Assembly (NCBI GenBank): GCA_036500765.1
Contig: DASYBM010000016.1
Location: 62,001 to 126,000 of the forward strand
Length of the DNA stretch: 64,000 nucleotides
Source: Candidatus Sulfotelmatobacter sp.
GTDB lineage: Bacteria > Acidobacteriota > Terriglobia > Terriglobales > Acidobacteriaceae
Reading direction: 5' to 3'
Both the position numbers and the translations under genes were made by a program. This document shows positions 27,060 through 35,434 of this stretch, piece after piece (the first letter of the stretch is position 1; each line of letters starts with the position of its first letter). The notes below the pieces were generated by a model that saw nothing but the letters and a program-made list of their open reading frames with translations, had not been told where the DNA came from and made no database searches.

Positions 27060-28496
27060 TTACTTGTTCAGGCTCTCGCTGACCTGACCTCTCAACTTCT
27101 GGTATTGCGGGTCGTCGCTGAGGGTAATCGGGGCGCCGGTAAGCATGTCTGCCTCGCGCCGGTCGAAGGAAATCTGTAAACTGGCGAGCGCTTCCTGTTT
27201 TCTGCCGAGTGCTGCGTAGGTGGTGGCTAGCGCATAGGCGGAGCCAGCGCCGCGGTCGACCAGATCTTTCTGCAAGGGCAAGACGGCTTCATACAAGCCA
27301 TGGAGGCCGTTGAGGGCAAATCCTTTTTCGCGGGCATCGGCGAGGGCTAAACTGGCGGCATCGTGTCGCAACTCGGCGGCGCGCCGGTACTCTGCGAGCG
27401 CCTTCGCGTAGTCGGTCTGGCGCCAGAAAATATCGCCCAGATAAGTGTGCGTGGATGACAGCGAGGGCTGAGTGGTCTCGAGTTGTTTGAGCAGAGCTAA
27501 CCCCTCGGCACGGTGTCCGGCATGCCACAGCACAAGTCCCTTGTCGGCGAGAATTGCTCCGGAGGATGGGTCCAGCCGTTGCGCTTGCTCGATTTGATCG
27601 AGGGATTCCGGATAGCGCTCTACGGCCATCAAATAGGTTGCGTACCAATGATGGGCGCGCACCAGGTTGGGATTGAGTTCGAGGGCGCGCTTGAACTCGC
27701 GCTCCGCAGTTGCGCCTTGCCAGGACCACCAGAAGGTAGGGAAGGCCAGGGAGATGTGAGCCTCGGCGGAGGAATCGTCGAGTTCGACGGCGCGCTGGGC
27801 CGCGGCCAGCGCGCGGGGGTAAGCTTCGCTGGGCGGCATGGCTCCAAATTCGCGGAGAAGGTTGTAGCAGTCGGCGAGGCCGACATAGGCCTGGGCATCG
27901 CTGGGATCTTTTACGATGGCCTGGGTGAAATAGTCGACGGCTTGGTTCAAGTCCTCGGGCGTACGGCGATCCCAGTAATAGCGTCCTTTGAGGTAGAGTT
28001 CCTGGGATTCCGCGTTGGGGGTATGGCGGCTGGCCATGGCCTTAAAGTGGGAGTCGCGATGGCCAACAGTAAAGAAGAACACCAGTCCGGCAGAGAGCGC
28101 CAAGGGCACCAGCCACGCAGCAAGCCTGGTAGGGCCCAGAGTCGGCTTCGCAGGTCTGATGGGCGCGATCTGAATGGCTTCGGGTACGGTGTTTCGACTG
28201 GCTGGTTCGTTAATTCCGCTGGAACCGATTTCGCCGGAACCGATTTCGCCAGAAACGGTTTCGCTGGAAATCGATTCATCGGCTTCCAGTTCCTGGCTGC
28301 GTCCTTTCAGCCAATCGGCTAACTCGTCGCTGTAAGCGAAGACGGCACTCCGCCCTACTCCCGGTACGCGGTGTACGGGGAGTCCGCGTTCGGTCTCCCA
28401 GCGCTTGACGGTGCGCTCGGCGCGTCCGAGGAAGGCAGCGATTTCCTTCCACGAGTCCAGACGCTTTCCTGCGAGCGCTTCACGATTGGATGCCAT
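27060..28496 (-). CDS. HTH-TPR membrane regulator
   Basis: 478 residues from the ATG at 28496; upstream residues in the long frame do not look like protein. An excisionase/MerR-like HTH opens the protein (LDSWKEIAAFLGRAERTVKR, then GLPVHRVPGVGRSAVFAY). A linker with the repeated units SGEIG follows, then one membrane helix (LAAWLVPLALSAGLVFFFTV), and about seven TPR units fill the rest. This layout is frequent in Acidobacteriota and suggests a membrane-tethered DNA-binding protein with an external TPR sensor. Three phased 7-mers lie just upstream (28506-28532). Confidence 0.85.
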   Translation of the reverse strand: MASNREALAGKRLDSWKEIAAFLGRAERTVKRWETERGLPVHRVPGVGRSAVFAYSDELADWLKGRSQELEADESISSETVSGEIGSGEIGSSGINEPASRNTVPEAIQIAPIRPAKPTLGPTRLAAWLVPLALSAGLVFFFTVGHRDSHFKAMASRHTPNAESQELYLKGRYYWDRRTPEDLNQAVDYFTQAIVKDPSDAQAYVGLADCYNLLREFGAMPPSEAYPRALAAAQRAVELDDSSAEAHISLAFPTFWWSWQGATAEREFKRALELNPNLVRAHHWYATYLMAVERYPESLDQIEQAQRLDPSSGAILADKGLVLWHAGHRAEGLALLKQLETTQPSLSSTHTYLGDIFWRQTDYAKALAEYRRAAELRHDAASLALADAREKGFALNGLHGLYEAVLPLQKDLVDRGAGSAYALATTYAALGRKQEALASLQISFDRREADMLTGAPITLSDDPQYQKLRGQVSESLNK

Positions 28497-28505
28497 AAAG
28501 GGAAA

Positions 28506-28532
28506 TGACCTGTCATGGCCTGAACTGGCCTG
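28506..28532. promoter_or_regulatory. Three phased 7-mers upstream of the HTH-TPR gene
   Basis: TGACCTG, TGGCCTG and TGGCCTG start at 28506, 28516 and 28526, exactly 10 bp apart, 10 to 36 bases upstream of the ATG at 28496. On the coding strand of the gene they read CAGGYCA. Helical phasing suggests a cooperative binding site, possibly for the gene's own HTH domain. Confidence 0.5.
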
Positions 28533-28685
28533 ACTTGTCTCTTGCTGGGGGTGGGCAAGGTCGCCATAGTATAGCTCGATTGGCGCGACGTTCGTTCCCC
28601 ACCGAAGTGCAATTGCATCGGAAATACGGGCCACTGCCGGTCAATTCAAAATATTTGAAATCAAACAGTTTAGGGAGGTTTTCTG

Positions 28686-30356
28686 ATGTCTCGAAGCTAC
28701 TTTAGCCGCCTCGTTGTCGCATCGATGTTCTGTGCGGCGCTTGCATCTGTCGTGATCCTGGCCGCTCCAGCCCAGTCGCAAACCCTCAAAACTATTTTTG
28801 AGGGAAACAGCTCCAATAATGTGATCAACCCGTTGAGCGAAGCTGTGGCTCAGGGACGCGATGGAAACATGTACTTCACTTCGGTGAATGGGGGCAGCTT
28901 TTACGGGACGCTGTTTAAGATTTCACCCACGGGAGCGACGGCGATCGTAAACGACATTGGTTACTTCGTCATGAGCGGGGCGACACTAGGATCGGATGGC
29001 AACTACTACGTCACGAACCAGGATGGCGGGCCGGGTGGAGGATGCGGCTTTTCCGGTTGCGGTCAGATCATCAAAGTCACCCCTGCGGGGGTAGCGACCG
29101 TTCTCTATAACTTCACCGGCCAAGGCGACGGCAGCGATCCGCAAAACGCTCCCATCCAGGCGGCGAATGGCGTTTTCTACGGCACTGCCAGTGCCGACGG
29201 CGGCGACAACGAGGGAACGGCCTATTCGATCACGTCTACCGGCGCATTCAAATTGCTCCATAAATTCGACGCCACGACCGAGGGCTATACCATTCAGGCG
29301 GGGCTGGTGCAAGGAACGGACGGCAATTTTTATGGAACGACCGTGTATGGGGGCGCCAATGGTGACGGAACCATCTTTAAGATGACTCCGGCCGGCGTGG
29401 TGACCGTACTGCACAACTTTGACAGCACCGACGGAGCCAAAAGCTACTTTTCGCTGGTGCAGGCCAGCGACGGCAACTTCTACGGAGTGGCCCAAGCGGG
29501 CGGCGCAGACGGCTATGGCGTGATTTATAAGATCACGTCGACCGGAACCTATACGGTGCTGCACAACATTAATCCGGGCACTGGCGATGGCGAGGGTCCA
29601 GGATCGGTGCTGACCATTGGTTCGGACGGCAATCTTTACGGCGTTACGGGATCGGGAAATTCCGGTTACAGTGGAACCCTGTACAAGATTTCGACCGCCG
29701 GCGCATTCACTACGCTGTATACCTTCTGTCAAAGTGGCGGAAATTGCACCGATGGGTACGGTCCGAGTTCCCCGCTCAAGCAGAATACGAGCGGCGTCTT
29801 CTATGGAAGCACCTACTCCGGCGGCGATTACAGCTGCGGAAACGATACGGGCTGCGGCACCGTTTTCTCTCTGAACGTTGGCTTGGCGCCGTTTGCGGCG
29901 CTGGAGACAACCTCCGGCAAAGAAGGCGCAAAGATCGGCATTCTGGGTCAGGGCTTTACTTCGGCTACAACGGTGAGTTTTGCCGGGACGCGGGCGACTG
30001 CTGTCACGGCTACCAGCAAATATCTGACGGTGACGGTGCCTGCCGGAGCGCTGACCGGAACGGTAACAGTCACGACCGGATCGACCAAGCTGACCAGTTC
30101 CATGTCCTTTCGCGTGACGCCGACGATCCTAAGCTTCAGTCCGACAAACGGGCCTGCCGGAACGCCAGTGACGATTACCGGGACAGGTCTGATGCAGACG
30201 ACCAAAGTGACTTTCAACGGGAAAGCGGCGAGCTTCACCGTGAATTCCGACACGCAGGTGACGGCGACGGTGCCGGCATCGGCGACGACAGGAAAGATCG
30301 AGGTTATTACCAAGGGCGGGCAGGCCATTAGCAGCACCAGCTTTACGGTGAACTAG
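28686..30356 (+). CDS. Secreted GloVer-repeat protein with IPT/TIG domains
   Basis: 556 residues with a firm start: GGGAGG lies eight bases before the ATG. A signal peptide (VVASMFCAALASVVILAA, cut after QSQT) leads into about seven GloVer repeats (TIGR03803 type), for example LVQGTDGNFYGTTVYGGANG and the paired VVTVLHNFDSTDG. The C-terminal 180 residues form two immunoglobulin-like IPT/TIG domains (PTILSFSPTNGPAGTPVTIT, TKVTFNGKAA). It is an extracellular beta-propeller protein of unknown function. A 13-bp terminator follows. Confidence 0.9.
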   Translation: MSRSYFSRLVVASMFCAALASVVILAAPAQSQTLKTIFEGNSSNNVINPLSEAVAQGRDGNMYFTSVNGGSFYGTLFKISPTGATAIVNDIGYFVMSGATLGSDGNYYVTNQDGGPGGGCGFSGCGQIIKVTPAGVATVLYNFTGQGDGSDPQNAPIQAANGVFYGTASADGGDNEGTAYSITSTGAFKLLHKFDATTEGYTIQAGLVQGTDGNFYGTTVYGGANGDGTIFKMTPAGVVTVLHNFDSTDGAKSYFSLVQASDGNFYGVAQAGGADGYGVIYKITSTGTYTVLHNINPGTGDGEGPGSVLTIGSDGNLYGVTGSGNSGYSGTLYKISTAGAFTTLYTFCQSGGNCTDGYGPSSPLKQNTSGVFYGSTYSGGDYSCGNDTGCGTVFSLNVGLAPFAALETTSGKEGAKIGILGQGFTSATTVSFAGTRATAVTATSKYLTVTVPAGALTGTVTVTTGSTKLTSSMSFRVTPTILSFSPTNGPAGTPVTITGTGLMQTTKVTFNGKAASFTVNSDTQVTATVPASATTGKIEVITKGGQAISSTSFTVN

Positions 30357-30368
30357 GTTGTGAGCAAG

Positions 30369-30405
30369 GGCCTGCTCCCGCTGTCAGGATCGGCGGGAGC
30401 AGGCC
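30369..30405 (+). terminator. Terminator hairpin after the GloVer gene
   Basis: A perfect 13-bp GC-rich stem, GGCCTGCTCCCGC and GCGGGAGCAGGCC, with an 11-base loop, 12 bases after the stop codon. Only a short T run (GATTT) follows. Confidence 0.8.
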
Positions 30406-30524
30406 GATTTGCGATTGAGCAGGAATAAAGATTCGAGAAATGAATTATCTCTCGCAACCACTTTACCCCGCACAGCGGCAATATGGGAGGAGAGTTGCCA
30501 CGGCGGACCGCCAAAAGACCACAA

Positions 30525-30546
30525 AGCCGGGCTGGTTGGCCCGGCT
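30525..30546. terminator. Second hairpin in the GloVer to 93-residue-gene spacer
   Basis: An 8-bp stem AGCCGGGC/GCCCGGCT with loop TGGTTG, followed by GTTTCC on the plus strand and TTTG then CTTTT on the minus strand. It may end transcription of the minus-strand gene at 30673-30954. The rest of the 316-base spacer holds nothing recognisable. Confidence 0.55.
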
Positions 30547-30672
30547 GTTTCCTATTGTGGAACTGGATCGGCGATCATGCTTCGATAAGCGACCCAGAAT
30601 GTCGGTAAAGCAGATTCCAGCTAAAACCGAAAACCTACGCGCGGGGTCACCGGCCCGCCGCGCATCGAACGC

Positions 30673-30954
30673 TTACATCACCATTGCCAGGTTTTCCAAC
30701 TCATGCTGCAACACGGGCAGGGCACACCCTGCCATTTCGACGCGGCCTGCCGCGTCCAACGCCGCTTTGGGCGAAACCCCATAGCCACGGCCCATCAGAA
30801 ACACCTGGAGCAGCTCGGCGGCTTCGTAGGAATCGATCATGCCGCCCTGAAGCAGATCGCTGCGAAGCGCAGCCAGCTCTGTCATGGTGAATCTGTCTTT
30901 ATCATTCATTTGTTTCTGCGAATTCATTCGGTCACTCGTTTTATCGCTCAACAT
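30673..30954 (-). CDS. Small acidic/hydrophobic protein of unknown function
   Basis: About 93 residues from the ATG at 30954, which has GGAGG eleven bases upstream; an ATG at 30963 is only two bases from the same site. The text MTELAALRSDLLQGGMIDSYEAAELLQVFLMGRGYG and the following VSPKAALDAAGRVEMAG looks protein-like and helical. There is no known domain, signal peptide or Cys motif. It lies between the STAS gene and the terminator hairpins. An overlapping plus-strand frame at 30703-31002 is judged a shadow. Confidence 0.55.
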   Translation of the reverse strand: MLSDKTSDRMNSQKQMNDKDRFTMTELAALRSDLLQGGMIDSYEAAELLQVFLMGRGYGVSPKAALDAAGRVEMAGCALPVLQHELENLAMVM

Positions 30955-30966
30955 GGCCGTCATCAC

Positions 30967-31302
30967 CTCCGACTCCGACCTAAACTACCTTTGCCGTATT
31001 AGACTCATCGGCAGCTGTGATAGTTGCATGCAATTCTGCTGCCGAAAATCCTCTACTTTTCCTATTACGGTCCTCTAGTCCCGTTGGATTCATTAACCCC
31101 TGTGGATTTCGAAAGTTGCAGGTGACGCCAAGAAGGGAAAGCGGCTCTGGGATGTTTCCTTGGTACCGCGCTAGTAATCTCAAAACTGACACAATGTGTC
31201 AGTCTCGAACAGTTCTGGAACACGATTCCGAAACAAGGAACGAGCTGGGTGATCGGGCGCGGTGGTGGTGCCGGTTGAATTCGTGCAGTCAGCGACCCGC
31301 GG
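30967..31302. other. Spacer with palindromes, no gene
   Basis: 336 bases. It holds a 19-bp palindrome at 31185-31203 and weaker paired arms CGGCAG/CTGCCG near 31010-31043 around TTGCATGCAA. It is upstream of the minus-strand 93-residue gene and downstream of the STAS gene. No domain is visible in its open frames. Confidence 0.5.
31185..31203. promoter_or_regulatory. 19-bp perfect palindrome
   Basis: ACTGACACA and TGTGTCAGT around a single A. Its core is TGACA-N5-TGTCA, identical in core and spacing to the operator candidate before pilB (9002-9024). It lies 231 bases upstream of the minus-strand 93-residue gene and about 100 bases past the STAS stop. No T run follows, so a regulator site is more likely than a terminator. 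Confidence 0.5.
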
Positions 31303-31656
31303 TTACGCCTTGGCTGTCTCGGCCTGGGCGGCTTCGACGGTGTCGTAAAACGGGAAGAACTGCTCAACGTGGGTCACTTGCATGGTGTCTCGCACACGTT
31401 TGGTCACGCCCACCAGCGCCAATCGCCGGCCGTGCTTTTGGTGAGTCACATAGGCTCCGACTAAAGCACCGATTCCCGCAGAATCAATGTAGGGCACCTG
31501 CGTAAGATCGAGTATGAGCGTGGGCGCGGAACTGGCGCGTACCAGGGCCTGGAACTCAAAGAAATTGGAGAGGAGGACGGGTCCGCTCAGGCGCAGAAGT
31601 CGCTGGCCTTCGGGCATTCCGCTGACATCCTCGATCGACAAGGGGTCCTGTGGCAT
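31303..31656 (-). CDS. STAS-domain anti-anti-sigma factor
   Basis: 117 residues forming one STAS domain (SpoIIAA/RsbV type): GQRLLRLSGPVLLSNFFEF for the first strands, then LILDLTQVPYIDSAGIGALV, where the Ser of DSAG is the phosphorylation site. Such proteins bind RsbW-like kinases and free a sigma factor. An RsbW-like gene is at 587-1048, but a direct partnership is only a guess. No kinase or phosphatase is adjacent. Confidence 0.9.
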   Translation of the reverse strand: MPQDPLSIEDVSGMPEGQRLLRLSGPVLLSNFFEFQALVRASSAPTLILDLTQVPYIDSAGIGALVGAYVTHQKHGRRLALVGVTKRVRDTMQVTHVEQFFPFYDTVEAAQAETAKA

Positions 31657-31794
31657 CCGAAGATCCTATTACGCGAATGTGAATGTTGTGTTAAAGGATC
31701 TGACATTCTGGGGAAAGCTAGAATCGGGTGGCGGCACCGCGCGGTCCTGCCTGACAGCGAAAATCTGCCCGTTGCCGGCGCGGTTCCGGCGCGG

Positions 31795-31962
31795 TTAAGG
31801 TTCGACGGTAGCCTCATCAACCAGCATGATGGGGATGTCATCTTTGATCGGGTAGACCCGGCGGCACTGAGTGCATTTCAAGCTTTCGGGTTTCTCGCGA
31901 TACTCAAGCGCCTGCTTGCAGGCCGGACAAACCAGGATTTCCAGCAGATCTTTGGCAATCAT
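31795..31962 (-). CDS. Trm112-family zinc-ribbon-like protein
   Basis: 55 residues from the ATG at 31962: [19 protein letters not shown], then [20 protein letters not shown]. The two CxxC pairs and the KDDIPIML ending are the Trm112/YcaR pattern. Homologues act as partners and activators of methyltransferases, and in many bacteria lie near lipid A genes, which is not the case here. An alternative ATG at 31983 adds seven residues; longer versions run into the word-repeat element at 32000-32028. Confidence 0.8.
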   Translation of the reverse strand: MIAKDLLEILVCPACKQALEYREKPESLKCTQCRRVYPIKDDIPIMLVDEATVEP

Positions 31963-31999
31963 GACGTGAGCATTGTACGACATGGATTGATCGCGCTCG

Positions 32000-32110
32000 T
32001 CACCACGGAGGGCACGGAGATACAGAGAGCAGAAGCACTGATTCAACGCGGTTGCCGGATTTTACCTACATCCTTTGTTTTCCTCTGTGTCTGCGTGCCT
32101 GGGTGGTGAA
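32000..32110. repeat. Inverted word-repeat element between Trm112 and folD
   Basis: The left arm (32000-32028) holds CACCACGGAGG, CACGGAG and TACAGAG words. The right arm (32082-32110) holds CCTCTGTG, TCTGCGTGCC and GGGTGGTGAA, the imperfect complement. The arms are about 28 bases each with 53 bases between. It lies between divergent genes. Confidence 0.75.
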
Positions 32111-32174
32111 TGGTTCCGTCCTCATGCGCCCGGGCAGTGTAAGATTTTAGAGCCGGGCGCCGGAAGCCGAACCC

Positions 32175-33116
32175 ATGCCAGCCACCATTCTCGACGGAAC
32201 GAAAATCGCGCAAGAGATTCGCAGCGAAGTTGCCGCGGAGATCAAGACAATGTCTGCCGCGGGGCCGCGTCCCGGGTTGGCGGTCGTGCTCGTAGGACAC
32301 AATCCGGCGTCGGAGATTTACGTGCGGGGCAAGGTGAAGGCGTGTGAAGAAGTTGGGCTGTACAGCGAGAAGTTGATGCCGTCCGAATCCGCGACCACTG
32401 CGGAGTTGCTGGCGGTGATCGAAGAACTTAACCGCCGCGACGATATTGACGGAATTCTGGTTCAGTTGCCTCTGCCGACCCAGGTCGATGCGAAAAGAGT
32501 GCTGATGGCCGTCGATCCGGCCAAAGACGTCGATGGATTCCATCCGGTGAACGTCGGCTTTCTTTCCACGCAGCGTCCTGGACTGGTGCCCTGCACTCCC
32601 GCCGGTGTCATGGAGATTCTGACGCGCAGCAACATTCCGATCGCGGGGCGTGAGGCGGTGGTGGTTGGACGCAGCGACATCGTGGGCAAGCCCGCGGCCA
32701 TGCTGCTGCTGAATGCGAATGCCACGGTGACGGTGTGCCACTCGAAGACGCACGATCTGCCGGGAGTCTGCCGGCGCGCCGACATTCTTGTCGCGGCGAT
32801 TGGACGCGCGGGGATGATTACGCGCGACTTCGTCAAGCCGGGCGCGACTGTGATCGATGTGGGCATGAATACTCTCACTGATGTGGCGGAGTTCCAGCGC
32901 TTTTTCGCCGGCAACCTCAAGCGGGAAGAAAATTTTCTCAAGAAGGGTTCGACCTTAATGGGTGACGTGCATCCTGAAGTCGCTGAAGTTGCCGGCGCGC
33001 TGACGCCGGTTCCTGGCGGCGTGGGGCCGCTCACGATCGCGATGCTGATGTTCAACACGGTCAAGGCGGCGAAAATGCGGAGAACCAGTGGGCAGTGGGC
33101 AGTGGTTAGTGGCTAG
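32175..33116 (+). CDS. folD: Bifunctional methylenetetrahydrofolate dehydrogenase / cyclohydrolase FolD
   Basis: 313 residues. FolD interconverts 5,10-methylene- and 10-formyl-tetrahydrofolate with NADP. Signature parts are GLAVVLVGHNPASEIYVRGK, the catalytic-Lys region YVRGKVKACEEVG, GILVQLPLP, the first Rossmann motif VVVGRSDIVGKPAAMLLL and PVPGGVGPLTIAMLM. The last dozen residues (RRTSGQWAVVSG) are encoded by the word-repeat element that starts at 33086 and supplies the stop TAG. The ancestral protein probably ended near KAAK. Confidence 0.95.
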   Translation: MPATILDGTKIAQEIRSEVAAEIKTMSAAGPRPGLAVVLVGHNPASEIYVRGKVKACEEVGLYSEKLMPSESATTAELLAVIEELNRRDDIDGILVQLPLPTQVDAKRVLMAVDPAKDVDGFHPVNVGFLSTQRPGLVPCTPAGVMEILTRSNIPIAGREAVVVGRSDIVGKPAAMLLLNANATVTVCHSKTHDLPGVCRRADILVAAIGRAGMITRDFVKPGATVIDVGMNTLTDVAEFQRFFAGNLKREENFLKKGSTLMGDVHPEVAEVAGALTPVPGGVGPLTIAMLMFNTVKAAKMRRTSGQWAVVSG

Positions 33117-33268
33117 TTGTCAGTGGCTAGTTGTCAGCACCTGGGCTGTGCGCGTGAGAAATGTCCATCGGAATCTGAGACGATTTGACTGTGCCGTTCG
33201 AGATTTGCTTCGCAATATGTGCAACGCAATCATCCCAGACCGCTGGCCACGAGCCACTGACCACTTCC
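33086..33268. repeat. Word-repeat element between folD and coaE
   Basis: The left arm (33086-33136) is tandem AGTGGGC, AGTGGTT and AGTGGCTAGTTGTC words, running over the end of folD. The right arm (33242-33268) has CCACGAGCCACTGACCAC, partly complementary, and ends two bases before the coaE ATG. The core between them is about 105 bases and has no gene. Confidence 0.75.
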
Positions 33269-33269
33269 A

Positions 33270-33923
33270 ATGCTGAAAGTTGGCCTTACCGGAGGCATCG
33301 CCGCCGGCAAGTCGGTGGTGGGAGAGATGTTCGTTGCGCTGGGCGCGCATCTGGTGCAGGCGGACCGGATTGCGCACGCGCTTATGCGGCCGGGGGAAGC
33401 GGTCTACAACGAAGTGGTGCGCCATTTCGGCGGCGAGATTCTGAATCCTGACTTGAGCGTGAATCGCGCCAAGCTGGCTGAAGTTGCTTTCGGTTCCGCC
33501 GGCGATGCTGAAGGCAAGCGCGCGTCGCGCATCGAAGAACTCAACCGCATCGTGCACCCTGCGGTGCTCCGCAGTCAGGATGAGTGGATGGATGAGATAG
33601 GCCGGCAGGATCCGCAGGGAGTCGCGATGGTTGAAGCAGCCTTGATTCTGGAAGCGGGCGCCGGCGACCGTTTCGACCGCCTGATCGTTGTGACTTGCGG
33701 CGCCGAGCAGCGCGTCCCCCGCTTCGCCGCCCGCCAGAAAATCGACCTGGAGGAGGGGAGGAAGGAAGTTGTTCGGCGCATGGCCGCGCAACTGCCGGAT
33801 GAAGAAAAGATCAAAGCCGCCGACTACGTGATCAACAACTCAGGCTCGCTGGATAGGACCCGCGAGCAAGTGGTCCAAGTCTGGAAGCGGCTGCGGGCGG
33901 AGGCGGTGGGTCTTAGCTCTTAG
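33270..33923 (+). CDS. coaE: Dephospho-CoA kinase CoaE
   Basis: 217 residues. CoaE phosphorylates dephospho-CoA in the last step of CoA synthesis. The P-loop is GLTGGIAAGKS (residues 4-14), then the lid and substrate region VQADRIAHALMRPGEA and the conserved HP in NRIVHPAVL. The final strand has ADYVINNSGSLDRTREQV. The last residues and the stop TAG lie in a GGTCTTAGCTCTTAGG word tract. No strong ribosome site is seen because the repeat element abuts the ATG. Confidence 0.93.
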   Translation: MLKVGLTGGIAAGKSVVGEMFVALGAHLVQADRIAHALMRPGEAVYNEVVRHFGGEILNPDLSVNRAKLAEVAFGSAGDAEGKRASRIEELNRIVHPAVLRSQDEWMDEIGRQDPQGVAMVEAALILEAGAGDRFDRLIVVTCGAEQRVPRFAARQKIDLEEGRKEVVRRMAAQLPDEEKIKAADYVINNSGSLDRTREQVVQVWKRLRAEAVGLSS

Positions 33924-33978
33924 GTCTTGGGCTTCGCTCTCTGGCCTACTTAGTAACGCCCGAAAACCTAACACCTGG
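33909..33978. repeat. Word-repeat hairpin at the 3' end of coaE
   Basis: Left words GGTCTTAGCTCTTAGGTCTT (33909-33928) and right AAACCTAACACCTGGG (33963-33978) can pair in part. The left arm contains the coaE stop codon. The CTCTTAG word is shared with the element at 16699-16783. Confidence 0.65.
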
Positions 33979-34099
33979 GATCCAGACCCGTCGCCTGCCA
34001 TTGCTCTAAAATGACATTCAGGGACCTTTTCGCTTCCCGACATCGTACTGATCTTCAAGGCTGGAATCGGATAGTCTTGAATTGGACGGCTTTGAATTT

Positions 34100-35251
34100 A
34101 TGAAACTCATACGGCCTCTCATCCTCGCGCTGGCCATTGCCGGCGGATTCTTCTACTTCACGACCTGGCGTTCCAACTCAAAGGCGGGCGGATTGCATCC
34201 CTCCAGTTGGCTGAGCCATCCCGACCAGGTGGAGATCACTGAGGCCGCACCAGGGGAATCGCTCGATGGCGAAGAGCAGAACAATATTTCCGTTTACAAG
34301 AAGAATATTCCGTCGGTGGTGAACGTCACCTCGCGGGCTATGGCGTTCGACTTTTTCTATGGCATGGTGCCGCAGGAAGGGCAGGGCTCGGGATTCGTGA
34401 TCGACAAAGAAGGCCATATTCTGACGAACTATCATGTGATTGCCGACGCGCGCCAGGTGGAGGTCACGCTGCACAACCGCAAGAAATATAAGGCGACAGT
34501 GGTGGGCACCGATCCGCCGCACGACCTGGCGGTGATCCAGATCAAGGCGCCCGAACTGGTTCCGGCGGTGCTGGGCGATTCACGCAATTTGCAGGTTGGA
34601 CAGAAAGTTTACGCGATCGGCAATCCGTTTGGGTTGGCGGGGACGATGACCCGCGGAATCGTGAGTTCGATTCGTCCGGTGCGCGAGCCGAACGGCGCAT
34701 GGATTGACGAAGCCATTCAAACCGATGCGGCCATCAATCCGGGAAATTCCGGCGGGCCGATGATGAACTGGCACGGCGAAGTGATTGGCATCAACACCAT
34801 GATTCTGTCGAATGCGAATCAGAGTGCCGGCATTGGATTCGCCATTCCCATCAATACCGCGAAGGCGGTATTAAACGATCTCATGACACTGGGTCGCGTG
34901 CGGCGTCCGGCACTGGGCGTGCGGACGATTGCCATCAGCCCGGAACTGGCCGACGAAATGGGGTTGCCGGTCGATTACGGACTGCTGATCATCCAGGTTA
35001 CTCCGGGCGGATCGGCGGATCTGGCGGGTCTGCGTGCCGGTACCGAGCGCGCTTACCTGGGGAACACTCCGATCATGCTGGGCGGCGATTTGATCGTAGC
35101 CATCGACGACCAAAAAGTGCAGGACGAAGACGATCTGGCCCAGATGATGAACAACCGCCGCGCTGGCGATACGGTGAAGATGACCATCTATCGCAACAAG
35201 AAAAAGATAGATGTGAATGTGTCACTGGGCGAGGCGCGGCAGCAGGTGTGA
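34100..35251 (+). CDS. HtrA/DegP-like serine protease with PDZ domain
   Basis: 383 residues from the ATG at 34100; a TTG at 34082 is a weaker option. One N-terminal membrane anchor (PLILALAIAGGFFYFTTW) precedes a trypsin-like domain with catalytic H112 (TNYHVIAD), D142 (PPHDLAVIQI) and S217 (INPGNSGGPM). One PDZ domain follows (RRPALGVRTIAI to DDLAQMMNNRRAGDTV). It should degrade or refold damaged envelope proteins as a membrane-tethered trimer, like DegS or HhoA. Confidence 0.92.
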   Translation: MKLIRPLILALAIAGGFFYFTTWRSNSKAGGLHPSSWLSHPDQVEITEAAPGESLDGEEQNNISVYKKNIPSVVNVTSRAMAFDFFYGMVPQEGQGSGFVIDKEGHILTNYHVIADARQVEVTLHNRKKYKATVVGTDPPHDLAVIQIKAPELVPAVLGDSRNLQVGQKVYAIGNPFGLAGTMTRGIVSSIRPVREPNGAWIDEAIQTDAAINPGNSGGPMMNWHGEVIGINTMILSNANQSAGIGFAIPINTAKAVLNDLMTLGRVRRPALGVRTIAISPELADEMGLPVDYGLLIIQVTPGGSADLAGLRAGTERAYLGNTPIMLGGDLIVAIDDQKVQDEDDLAQMMNNRRAGDTVKMTIYRNKKKIDVNVSLGEARQQV

Positions 35252-35256
35252 GAAAA

Positions 35257-35297
35257 AGCAGCTATCGGTTTTCAGCCGTCAGCTTTCAGCTTTGGGG
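35257..35297. repeat. Short word-repeat tract after the HtrA-like gene
   Basis: AGCTATCGG, TTTTCAGCCGTC, AGCTTTCAGCTTT words in tandem. Only one arm is clear. The AGCT-based words resemble those of 16699-16783. Confidence 0.5.
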
Positions 35298-35434
35298 AAT
35301 TGTCCGAACCCTGATTGCAGTCGCAGGAGCGCGCACTACATAGTGGGAAGCATGTACGGTAGCGATTTGACTCTGCTCACTGCCGTCGGCTAGCCTCAGA
35401 GTTCGTTCTTCGTGGGCGGGCCTTTCGAATCGGA

